Origin: Desarmillaria ectypa
Lineage: Eukaryota > Basidiomycota > Agaricomycetes > Agaricales > Physalacriaceae
Assembly (NCBI GenBank): GCA_030407005.1
Contig: JAUDYN010000007.1
Coordinates: 3,162,001-3,226,000 of the forward strand
Length of the DNA: 64,000 nt
Direction: 5' to 3'
Shown: one piece after another, positions 11,688 through 21,186 of the stretch
Position numbering within the stretch: the stretch's first letter is position 1
How the letters are laid out: every line of letters starts with the position of its first letter
Notes under the pieces: model-generated
What the model saw: only the letters and a program-made list of their open reading frames with translations
Told to the model about the DNA's origin: nothing
The model's database searches: none
Position numbers and translations under genes: made by a program

Positions 11688-12103
11688 ATGTTTTCTCTCA
11701 GACAACCTGTTCTTGCTGTTGCAGCTTTGTCCATCGGCATGAACAATGCCCTCACCGGCGACGGTACATGTTCCTTCCTTTACATCTGTATGATATTGAC
11801 AATAACCCAACAGCTATCTGGTATACTCCCAACGGCGGGTATAGGGCCTGCGGTGCACCCTTGCAGAACTCCGGCTACATCGTTGCGCTCTCCGGCGACC
11901 AGTACGTTGGAGGTGCGCACTGCTGGAAACACATCGGTGAGGCTTCATTCGCTGGAAAGACGGTGAGATTACGTACATATTTAGTGTATGGGGGCCGCAC
12001 TCTACGACAAGGATCTTTAAATTCGGATCTGCAAGCAGCAAGACGGTCAGTGACAACATCTCCGGAGGTTCCACCTGCGTGTCTGAGTCAATTTGACGTC
12101 TAG
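11688..12103 (+). CDS. secreted double-psi beta-barrel (RlpA/barwin-like) protein 1, C-terminus anomalous
   Basis: The product starts with a hydrophobic signal peptide (MFSLRQPVLAVAALSIG), closely resembling the start of the two paralogues near 57.2 and 59.6 kb. After an intron at 11764-11813 it reads AIWYTPNGGYRACGAPLQN...VALSGDQYVGGAHCWKHIG, the N-terminal half of the DPBB fold found in barwin/expansin-like and RlpA-like proteins. In the paralogues this is followed by GDLCPGCGPNGIDIS or ADLCPDCGDNHIDLS. Here that second half cannot be found; the frame instead continues FAGKTVRLRTYLVYGG to a TAG at 12103. The gene therefore looks truncated or recombined at its 3' end and may be a pseudogene. 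Family function is usually plant or wall carbohydrate binding; catalytic activity is not implied. Confidence 0.7.
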
Positions 12104-14324
12104 AGAGGAGAAACGAGAAATAATTCCTAGCTCCTGTAACTATGAATGTCCTAGTCGTCGTCAATTGTTGGAGGAGGGCCCTTGAGGGTGGTTTGCGCGT
12201 CCATGGGAAAAGACAGGGTGATTTTTTGAGCTTGAACTCTGCCTATTGAAACGGGGGACGAAGTTTTGGGTGATATCTGCCTCTGCCCGCATCTAGATAA
12301 AAATACGGGCTAGGCATTATGTCTTCTAGACCGGAGTGTTGAGGGTGACCAGAGAAGACGGAAATGTCGAATCGTTGATTCGAACTTTCTTCTGATCAGA
12401 TCGGATCAAGGAAGGTTACACGTGCTTTAGTACGGGCCGCTAGGTATCAAACAATCAACGCCAACGTTCTGTTCAACAATGGCGCAGCCTTCCAGTGACT
12501 CGCTGGATGTAACTCTCGGCGAATCTTTGACGACACCATCTGATAAATGTGTGTCCTCTCCAAGCTCTCTTCGTATTAAGTCGCTACTCAACTTTGCTTG
12601 CTCGGCAGGCTTCGACCCTGTAGGAGCATCTTGGTTGGTATAAATGCATCTACCATCTTACGAACTGCGTCCGCAAATCAAGGGTCAGTGAAAGGCAGCC
12701 GCGGGTCGATATTACGATTGATCGTATGCTACCAGCTTCCACGTGGACCTTCATGTATGGATAAAGTAAACAAAAAGAATTATTCTTACGAACAGCCACT
12801 AAGAAAAGGACCACGACAAAAAAAAGCTCATTCCTTGGATACAGTTCTTCGCAATGGTTATGAAACTTCTATCGCTGTTTGTAGATGTTCTGATCCTTTC
12901 GTATTGTAGAAGCTCAAAATATGACCATCGCACTAGCACATGGTCCTGTATGTGAATCCGACCTTCCGCGCGAGGAACACGCGTCGACCACAGAACTCCT
13001 ACTAGATGGAGTTTGTACCAGTCGCATGGTATATTTTCAGCTGCGTGAGATGCTGGACACACGTCTTACACTATGCTTCTTACGAAGCTTTACGGGTGCA
13101 TGACCACCCAGGTATATTTTTTCCATCATATTAGGTTGACGTCCCATTATCTCATGATATTTTCTAGTACTTTACACAAAGTCCGTTCATGTGTCACCCT
13201 ATTGTGTGTTCTACTACGATCTTAATTACTCGTCCGGATGAAGGTTCTGGTGCAGTTACGGTTGCCGACTGTTGGTGATTAGGTGGCGACTCGGAGTGGG
13301 GACGTGGTTGACTCGAAAGGGAGGTATATTCTGTCGTAGAGTACGGAGACAGTGGTGGTTGGAGTCAAATCAAGCTAGGTACAAAGTGTCAAAGTATAAA
13401 GTAAGTGGTAAATAGGTATAAATAGGAAGTGGCGTTAGAGCCGTGAAAACCAATTCTCAATACCAACCGATTCTTTCAACATCTTTACACTCGGGTACCA
13501 TTCCTATTCTTTGTGTATACAATAGAGAGGGATGTTATCTACCTTCCTCTCTTGAACTGCGACAGTCTATGGCGATTCTCGCAGAGCAACATACGGGCAT
13601 TTTTGCCGGACGACGCCACCTTGACGCTGAAAAGCGATCAAAAACGAACTTTTTGCATCGGTTGTCCGTCTCCGTTTCATCCTACAAGTGCGAGTCCTCG
13701 CTGCGAAGATGTCACGATATCAATCGCAATTCTCCCATTGGTAGATGCTCAGCGGACTATAGTATCTCCTTGTTCATCGTACCTGCCATTTTCCCCATTT
13801 TCTCGTATTCGTCACTGATTGCTTCCTTCTAGTGTCCGACGACCTTCAAGGCGTTGAGAGAAGACGATCGTGTACAACGAGGGATACATATAGCCTGTAG
13901 AGATCCTCACTTGAATTCTGTGTCCCCTTTGCTTTTCCTTGTATGTTCTGGTTTCCATTCTACAGGCAAAATACCTTGCGCTCGCACTCACTTCCTCAGC
14001 TCTGTAGGTTTCACGCTTCGTCGGTCACCGACGTTCGCGCAAGTCACACACGGATCCTCAAGGTTCAGTGGAATTATTCATAGGCTGCGTGTTAGAGGGT
14101 TTACGTCTCGGTAAAACAATGCGCAGCTGCGCCAGCAGGCAACTATTCTCGTAAGTGCTGCGAATTACTGCGAATTACTGCGAATTACTGCAAATTACTG
14201 CGAATTATTTCCACGTAGATTTTACACCAGTTTACTCCCTAGTGATAGCTATTAATAGCCACTAAACGTCGACGTATAAAAACTCGACGTGGTTTCCAGG
14301 TATCGTGTGCTTCTTCGTTATCCC
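12104..14324. other. gene-poor interval with weak ORFs
   Basis: A short ATG ORF at 12479 (MAQPSSDSLDVTLGESLTT) resembles the start of basidiomycete integral membrane DUF-type proteins, but no transmembrane continuation could be spliced. Overlapping ORFs at 13443-13832 and 13513-13818 have no motif. A five-unit 10-mer tandem repeat lies near the right end. Confidence 0.4.
14161..14210. repeat. five-copy 10-bp tandem repeat
   Basis: The unit CGAATTACTG occurs three times in a row, then once as CAAATTACTG, then as CGAATTATTT. It lies 115-165 bp upstream of the lactonase-like start codon, within the probable promoter. Confidence 0.95.
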
Positions 14325-15691
14325 ATGATGTTTCTCAAGGCCTTCATAGCTCTCTTCCTATCAAGCTTCGCTTCAGCAACAGTCCATCATCTTTTTGTCG
14401 GGAGTTTCTCGTCCCATGCGATTTATGCCTTGGAATTCGACGACGAGACCTACTCGCTGACCCTTGCTGCGAACATCACGACACCCAGTGAACATCCGTG
14501 GATAAATTTGAGTGTAGGTGCTTATATATCTTGCCCTATTCTCTCGTCTTACCACTTACCTTCTGTAGTATGACCGTAAGAGTCTTTACGCGGCAAGCGG
14601 CAGCGCATACGGTTACTTCAATGTGGTGAACAGTACCAGTATCACGTACAACGCATCCGTTCCCCTTGACAGCAACTGTATGCTTTGCGATGTACACTGT
14701 ACACTGGTTCTATGATCTAACACTACTCTGATCAGGTTCATCCACTCGAGCCATATACATCACCTCTTCCAAGGTCGAGCCCTACACTGTATACGGTATG
14801 CTCCTGGATATATCTTTTTTTTGTTCGGTTTAAATTCTCTCATTTAGGAGTACCCTTTGGCGACTGCGGAGCCGTTATACCGGCCGACTTCTCTTCCATT
14901 ACCCAGAACTACACCTTCACATCGGGTTCATCTGGCGTTCACGGTCTTGCTCTTCTCCCCAATGGCACATATCTCTACGCTGCGGACGACAGCGACAACA
15001 AAATTTGGACATTCGGGGTCGACGTCGCAACCGGAGAATTGACGGATGTTGGAACGTCAGCTGCGCCTGCCAAAGGAAACAATCCCAGGCACTTAACAGT
15101 CCATCCCAATGGCGAGTACCTATATGTCATCTTAGAGGTAAGAACAAACGAAACATTATTTACTCGAAACTAATTTTTCTTTCAGGAAGCGAACGAGGTC
15201 GCTCAATACAGCATCGACTGGCAAACACATCAACCAGTTTACTCTAACGTATCATATTCTCTTCTCCCACCAGGTAAGCACCAAACCCATCAGTGCCTAA
15301 GCAGCTATTTCATGTGCGCGACCCTTATACAGGCTCTGACGCAAGCATACACTGGGCTGACGAAGTCCAAGTGTCCGCCAATAAAACTTACCTCTGGGCG
15401 ACCACCCGGTCCCGCGAAACCAGTGAAACTGGGTACCTTTCCGTGTTTAGCCTCGATGAAAACGGTTCCATCTCCGAACAGCTCTTCATTACCTCCACCA
15501 CGACCTCGGGGGGGGCCGCCAATGCTATAAGTCCCGCATCCTTCGCAGACAAGTTCGCTGCCATCACGGACACGTCTGTCGGGTTCGTCGAGATTTGGCA
15601 ACTATTGGACGACGCATCAAACGCTACCGCTGTGGCTCACATCGACCTGATCGATGGAGGGTGCTGTGCAAATGCAGTGTGGTATGATTGA
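14325..15691 (+). CDS. secreted lactonase / carboxy-cis,cis-muconate cyclase-like beta-propeller protein
   Basis: The spliced protein resembles the seven-bladed propeller family that includes 3-carboxy-cis,cis-muconate lactonizing enzymes and 6-phosphogluconolactonase-like proteins. It starts with a signal peptide (MMFLKAFIALFLSSFASA), then HHLFVGSFSSHAIYALEFD. Repeated blade motifs follow: HGLALLPNGTYLYAADDSDN, NPRHLTVHPNGEYLYVILE, NEVAQYSID and HWADEVQVSANKTYLWATTR. The His-Pro-Asn-Gly blade turn is typical. It ends CCANAVWYD with no retention signal. Four or five short introns separate the blades. A secreted location is unusual for muconate metabolism, so a role as a cyclase is uncertain; many fungal paralogues have unknown substrates. 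Confidence 0.85.
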
Positions 15692-16156
15692 AGAGTGTAA
15701 TAATTTGACATACATAGGCTTGGCGGCGGGCACCGCGATTAGTGTCTTTAGATAAGCGTCTAATGTCTCAAAGCAAGATTGACGACAACATAGCCAACAA
15801 ACTCCATTATGTATGGATGAGACGTCCCCAATCTTCCAGAAACAATTCGTTTCTCATGTGTGAGACTTCATACGTATCCGGTGTGAATCATGACTGCGTT
15901 GGTGCAATCACGGTTGTAATTAACAAATAGCAAAACGGATTGTGATAGTACAGAGAAATCCTTCCTTGTATAACTTCCAACTGAAGCGTCGAGGATCCAA
16001 CGACTAGCAGTGTGATGTCTAAGGTAGCGAATGGGATATATAGGTAATAGAAAGCCGAATGGTAGTAGCAGATTGCAACGGAGAGCGACGAGATAAAGAG
16101 AATGTTGACCTTTTAGTTTTTGTGGGAGAAACACGAAAACACGAGAAACGAATAGC
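15692..16156. other. intergenic region between convergent genes
   Basis: It is the shared 3' flank of the plus-strand lactonase-like gene and the minus-strand C2H2 gene. No gene is supported. Confidence 0.5.
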
Positions 16157-17275
16157 TCAATGGAAAATACCCATATGCTGCTTCAGATTGTCTTTCCTGC
16201 TGAAAGATTTATTGCAGCCTTCGTGTGGACATTGATGAGCTAAGGAGTTGTCAAAACCGACATCAAAGGGAAAATAGGTCATGTACGCACGCTTCTCGCA
16301 CAAGTGCAGACTCTTGACATGTCTCTTCAGATGCTCGCCTCGAACGAAACATTTTCCACATCCTTCGTACGTACAAACGTATCGCCTTTTGTTCTTGTTA
16401 GGAGCACCCGCTTTCTTCACACCAAACGGGATGGATGGCAACACCGTGTGAGACTCAGCTTCAGCCTGGTCGTCTTGACGGAACTCCGGGGCAACAGGGA
16501 CCTTCCTTCCGCGGCTTTTCTTACTGCTGTCCGCGACGAACTGGAGTTCATCTCCACTGTCGTCCTCCTCACCAAAGTACTTTATCGACCGAGCTCTCTT
16601 CCTAGGGTTCGAAGGACCTGGACTAGGGTGGTAGACCGAATCTGCATCCGACTCGTCGTCGTCTTCGTGATAAGAGAATTCTGATCCCGACCGTGGTGAA
16701 TCGCTCGAAGATGCCGCGTAAGAGTTAGAAGATGTGGATGCCTGCAAGTCAGACCGCCATTTACGCTTGTTCCTGGACGACGAGAGGTCCTGATGAGCGG
16801 CCTGTACACTCGCCTGTGTAGAAAGCGATGGGTCAGGAAGCTGCTCCGGAAATGATGGAGAAGATGCTGAGGACGATGAAGACGATGTGAGATCTGACAC
16901 ATTGACGAAGATAGGCGGTATCGAGAGTTGCCAATCGGAGTCCGGCTCAAGTGAGTTGGAAGGTGTCGCGCGAGAGTCCAAAGGAAGTTCCGACAGATAT
17001 GGCGATGGGTGGCCAGAAATGAAGGGAGAGTTCGCCGTTGACAGGATGTAAGGGCTATGTCCTTCAGTGGAGAAATGGTCGACTAAAAGCGTCCGCGGGA
17101 AAGAAGCGGCATTTTGGACGGAATCAAAGTGGGTGGGGTAGTGGTATGGATAGTTTTGAGAAAACGAGGCAACTGAAGCTTGGGTCGGAGTCTCTGTCTC
17201 ATATTCCCCAGGCCAGGAGGATGGAACGCTTTCCATCTGCAGAGGGTGAAAGTTATCATACGGGTAGGTATCCAT
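16157..17275 (-). CDS. C2H2 zinc-finger transcription factor
   Basis: The protein has a long Ser/Pro-rich N-terminus (DLTSSSSSSASSPSF...), an acidic serine stretch (EDDDESDADSVYHPSPGPS), a basic nuclear signal (PRKRARS) and two C-terminal C2H2 fingers. Finger 1 is YVCTYEGCGKCFVRGEHLKRHVKSLH. Finger 2 is HQCPHEGCNKSFSRKDNLKQHMGIFH, ending the protein. The linker LCEKAHQCP forms only if a 51-nt GT-AG intron at 16240-16290 is removed; unspliced, the reading frame stays open and adds 17 residues between the fingers. The two-finger C-terminal layout is Msn2/4-like. ATG 17275 (MDTYPYDNF) is preferred; an in-frame ATG at 17383 would add 36 hydrophobic residues. Confidence 0.85.
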   Translation of the reverse strand: MDTYPYDNFHPLQMESVPSSWPGEYETETPTQASVASFSQNYPYHYPTHFDSVQNAASFPRTLLVDHFSTEGHSPYILSTANSPFISGHPSPYLSELPLDSRATPSNSLEPDSDWQLSIPPIFVNVSDLTSSSSSSASSPSFPEQLPDPSLSTQASVQAAHQDLSSSRNKRKWRSDLQASTSSNSYAASSSDSPRSGSEFSYHEDDDESDADSVYHPSPGPSNPRKRARSIKYFGEEDDSGDELQFVADSSKKSRGRKVPVAPEFRQDDQAEAESHTVLPSIPFGVKKAGAPNKNKRRYVCTYEGCGKCFVRGEHLKRHVKSLHLCEKRAYMTYFPFDVGFDNSLAHQCPHEGCNKSFSRKDNLKQHMGIFH

Positions 17276-18097
17276 CTGAATAGAGGTAGTGATGGTTGCT
17301 AGTGGAGGCGACTCAAGACAACAGAGGAAAATTCCGCTCTTTTTGAGCAAAAAATCCACAAAAAATAGGGGAACCTCGATCATGTCTTATTTTTGGCGAA
17401 GAACATCCTGATTTTCTTGAGATTTCGGACACAGATCCAGGAACATATCCGAAAAAGACAAATGCGTATAATATAGTTCAAGGGCGTCGCGAGACGGCGG
17501 GAACGGGGAGGCGCGTCAATGGAATGCTTGAACAAGCTTAGCAACGACATCGGATACATCTCTCTGAAGAATCACCAGTAAACACACGTCGCAAGAGTAG
17601 GAAGAAAACAATTACTGTTGAGTCAATGCCCTTGTGATCTCTTAATAGGAAGATTCACGGGTTCGCACCCGTGAGTCATAAGGGCGGGAAAGAAGCCTTA
17701 GTAAGGACTGATGTTCCTTTTTCGGGATAGCGCCTCGGGTGCACCGCCACAAACCTCTTATTCCGCCTTCATCCTTTCACCCTTGATTATTCGTCTCGCC
17801 CAGTTCAGAGAAATCGTTCTCTAAATAAATTTATGACATAATCTAGGCAGCTCTGCGTCTTCCTTCCGAAATCTTACGACTGTAGTGCCCTCTATATCTT
17901 TAGAATGTATGTCTAAGATCTGCTATGCCATCGCATTTCACAAGCTCATCTCCGCAGTAGAGCCGTACTATAAACTTGCAAGCCTTTACCCTGAAACCCG
18001 ACAAACGCTTGGATCTGAAGTTCATTATTCCCTAGGTGTGAGATCTGTCCGAGACTACAACTACTGTCCGAGTTCGTAAAATATACTCTGCTATGAA
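17276..18097. other. intergenic region with a structured element
   Basis: It contains the upstream region of the C2H2 gene and the 3' end of the FSH gene's flank. A nested hairpin at 17628-17685 is listed separately. Otherwise nothing is supported. Confidence 0.45.
17628..17685. other. candidate structured element: long stem enclosing a 6-bp hairpin
   Basis: An outer stem pairs 17628-17637 (GCCCTTGTGA) with 17676-17685 (TCATAAGGGC), ten pairs with one G-T. Inside, CACGGG (17656-17661) and CCCGTG (17668-17673) form a perfect 6-bp stem around loop TTCGCA. The inner arm recalls a tRNA T-arm, but the loop lacks the conserved A58 and there is no acceptor/anticodon geometry, so it is not a tRNA. 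It lies about 350 bp upstream of the C2H2 start. Confidence 0.55.
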
Positions 18098-19284
18098 TCA
18101 GAAGGTAATGGGCGTGGCCCTCCCAGAATTTGGAGTCGAAGACACCGATCCTCTTCCAGGCGATGGAATGTCACCCTGAGGATCCAAGAGATATGCCACG
18201 AGAAACTTCCTCCACGATGTCTTAGACGGAACAAAGTGGCCTGCACCAAACGCTAGTAAGACTCTGTCAGGAACCTAAGATCATACATCACACCTCCATC
18301 GTGTTCCTCGATGCGTTTGTTTGCTGAGACACCCAAAAGGATTTTCGTCCATTCTTCGAGTACCACGATATCGTTTTTCCCAATGACATGCAGTGTCAGC
18401 GTTGCATACGTAGGGTTAAACACGAGATTTGCTAACGGGTCCGTGATCCTGTATCCTGCGATACAGACGCAAAATTGGCTAGATGCGTACAATTCAGGTT
18501 TGTCTCCAGGCACAAAGATCAGAACTTACAATGGGGGATGAGGAGGCTTGCCGTCAACGAGAAATGGAGGGTATGATCGAGGTTTTTCGAGCTGTTCGAA
18601 GTTCATAAATCAATGACCATAACGGAATCTGTTCACCGCATACCAATGCAGAAAGAAACGCTGCCATGGCTGCACCTTGGCTAATAATAACACATTGCAG
18701 CCTTTCTTTAGCTTAAGAACATCTTTACGCATACCTGAACCCAAAAACACCCTGAACGCGTTCAAGGTTTAATTTTTTATGTTTTTACGATGATAGAAGG
18801 CGACTTACATCAAACGTTCTCTGCTTGAGAATATCTCTGAGCATCACGAGAGATTCTTCCAGTCCAATAGCTCGAGTGAGATCGCGATACACATCATACC
18901 ACCTTCTAGACTGGCCATCAGCGGGATCAAAGGCCCCCAGCTCAGTTTGTGACGCGTTGGCACGTAGATCAGCGGGCTGGATGATATGGGGAGCGTCGAC
19001 GAACACTTCAGTAATACGGCTTGGTAAGCCCGTAAATTTCATAGCCATACACACCAACCTAATTCGATATCCTTGCCACACTGTTTTTGAAAAGCTCCGA
19101 GCTAAGGAAGCACAATATTAACAGCGGCTTCTCTCAAATTTGATTTTGTAAAAAAACCAACGCGTTTGCTGAAGATGGTTGCATTTTGGGCGTATCTTTC
19201 CACAGAGATGTTAGCCAAATGGGCACAGTGGTGAGGCTTAACGAAATACACGTACCCGTGAAGAACTAAGATAGACCGTGACAT
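18098..19284 (-). CDS. FSH1-family serine hydrolase
   Basis: This is an alpha/beta hydrolase of the FSH (yeast Fsh1-3, human OVCA2) family. It starts MSRSILVLHGYAQNATIFSKR, the family N-terminus with the oxyanion HGY motif. It continues VFVDAPHIIQPAD, DDGQSRRWYDVYR-like text, and GLEESLVMLRDILKQRTFD. The nucleophile elbow GFSQGAAMAA is rebuilt from a 17-nt microexon (18735-18751, encoding GVFGF plus two bases of Ser) and the following exon, so the catalytic Ser codon is split AG|C by an intron. The acid region (HVIGKNDIVV) and the catalytic His in EEHDGGHFVPSK follow, and the protein ends with a Ser/Pro tail. About eight introns are present. Substrates of the family are short acyl esters and thioesters, including LovG-like polyketide release, but no cluster is near here. 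Confidence 0.88.
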
Positions 19285-19541
19285 GATAAACGGAGGTTGA
19301 AGGGAGAAGAAGCCGAACCGGTTGAACACCTTAAATACTCACACGAACGCCACGCTGTGAAGAAGTAAATTCATGACGACCCTCTTCGCTCAATATGCAC
19401 GCTACTGAGCCAATTCTAGTGTACATCGCGAAGAATCCTTCCATTTTTAATATGTATATATAAGTACACTCTGCGGACCTACATGAATACATATATACGC
19501 TCAGCTATCGACCCTGCGAGATCCACAAAAAGCGAAGTAAA
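19285..19541. other. intergenic region
   Basis: Short spacer between two minus-strand genes, with an AT-rich TATATATA stretch near 19450-19495. It contains the promoter of the FSH gene. Confidence 0.5.
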
Positions 19542-21186
19542 TCAGGCTATCCTAGAAATATCAAAGTTAGTGTCATTTGGCGGCGGCGGCGGGACAACGG
19601 AATGAGGCCGACTCCCAACTGGGTTCTGGACCTGCATGACATCCTTCCCGGTCCTCAGCGGCGCCTGCTCTAGCGTCTGATGGATCTGGCTAGGATACCG
19701 GCTGTATGCTGGTGGGTTCATGCGTATGCTGCTGTTGGTATTATTCCCGGAAAGGCTCATGCTCCCATCGTTGCTGCCGGTCTCATGCGAAACCGACGAC
19801 ATTGAAGTCGCATCGAAATGATACGTTGTTCCGTGGTCCGAAATGGAACTAGTGAAAGGCGTAATGATATCCTCTAGATTCACCGACATTCTCTGTGATT
19901 CTGCAGTGGTGGGAGACATGAGTGCGGATGTTCCGTGAATGGAACCAAAGTACGATCCATGACCCCCCACGTCGCTGGAGCTTGAACGTGAGTGCAATGT
20001 CGGTCTATTTAGACTTTGTGGACTCAATGGAGGTGGCGGGTTCATCATGTTGATTATACCGCTAGAGTGGAAGGAGGTGGGGTCAGATATTTGAGTCATC
20101 GCCGAGTTGGATCTAAGGTGTAGTGTAGATCGTGTGTCCCCACTTGCGGGTTCACTGGTTCCATCTGCACCTTTAGTGGGTGCATGTCGACGATGGCGTC
20201 GGAAGAGGAAGAAAGCAATGATGGCTGCGAGAGCTAAGACGCCTACACCGCCTACAACGCCCCCGACGATGGCACCGACAGGGGTGGAAGAGTTATTACT
20301 GTTGGCGTTGGCATCATTCGAAGTAAGATCGGGACGGTCTGATAAAACGTGTTAATTCTACGTTTTTAAATTGTGGTCAACTACAGCCCACCTTGAGAAG
20401 CCAGATTTTTGGCATCCGAGGAATCAAAACGCCCATCATGCCAATTCAGAGCTGTCATGTGAGCATATAGTGAACTGTCTCCTCTCCGAAGAAATAAGAC
20501 CAAGTCACTAACGATTTTGGGTGGCCCAGTACGGAATAGAAGCCGATGCGGGGAGCACATAACCTTTATCGTAAGGATAGAACCTAAAAATTTTTTGAAT
20601 GGAACCTTTAAATTCGAATTCCGAGGAGGTCTTACGTTGTCGTAGACAAGTCGTTATCCGGGCATTCAGCTTTGTAGTAGGCCCAACTAATAACATTCAG
20701 CATGGTTAATCGTGTTGATGGAAGAGAAGACATGCTCACCTCAGAATGGAATTCACGTTGCCTTGGCATACTGTACAAGCACTCAAGAGGTTATAAACAG
20801 ACCAAGAGCTACGCCCGAACTTAAGATAAGATAATTGAAAAGAGATATAGCTCTGACGTACCATGAGCACGGAGTCGAAGACATGGTACCGACATTCGGA
20901 GGGTCATAATGAGAGGCGGCCGGTAAAGCCCATACACCGTAATCTGCAACCGATCGACGAATATAGGTAGCCTAAAGAAGCTACTATCGATGCACGCACC
21001 ACCAGTTAAGCAGGATCCCAACAAATACGATGCCAGCAGACAAGGACTCAAACCAGACTTATTGTCGGTCCAATCATAATCACTGGAGCAAGTTGCATTA
21101 GTCTGAGGCCCTCGTGGGACTATTGAAGCTGATGCAAAGGCCACAGCCATCAGCACGACAATAATGAGGTGCGCCGGCCAACCCAT
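19542..21186 (-). CDS. secreted-ectodomain single-pass membrane protein, Ser/Pro-rich tail
   Basis: The protein begins with a signal peptide (MGWPAHLIIVVLMAVAFASA). A small Cys-containing ectodomain follows: DWTDNKSGLSPCLLASYLLGSC, ALPAASHYDPP, and CSCSWSVYNLLSACTVCQGN. This SPCL..AYL / YSLLSAC..CQ pattern recurs in many uncharacterised Agaricomycete proteins. An Asn/Ser-rich linker leads to a glycine-rich transmembrane helix (VGAIVGGVVGGVGVLALAAIIAFFLF) stopped by RRRHRRH. The cytosolic tail has PPPPLSP, long serine tracts and PPPPPNDTNFDISRIA at the end. Six or seven short introns occur in the ectodomain. Function is unknown; the layout suggests a wall sensor or adhesion role, which is inference only. 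Confidence 0.8.

Noticed and set aside
16230..16300. Unusually long linker between the C2H2 fingers
   Set aside because: The extra 17 residues are exactly bounded by GT and AG and are better explained as an intron.
17656..17673. T-arm of a tRNA gene
   Set aside because: The loop TTCGCA lacks the conserved A58 and no acceptor, D or anticodon arms of proper size surround it on either strand.
14325..21186. Secondary-metabolite gene cluster around the FSH hydrolase
   Set aside because: No polyketide synthase, NRPS, terpene synthase or P450 is present in the window.
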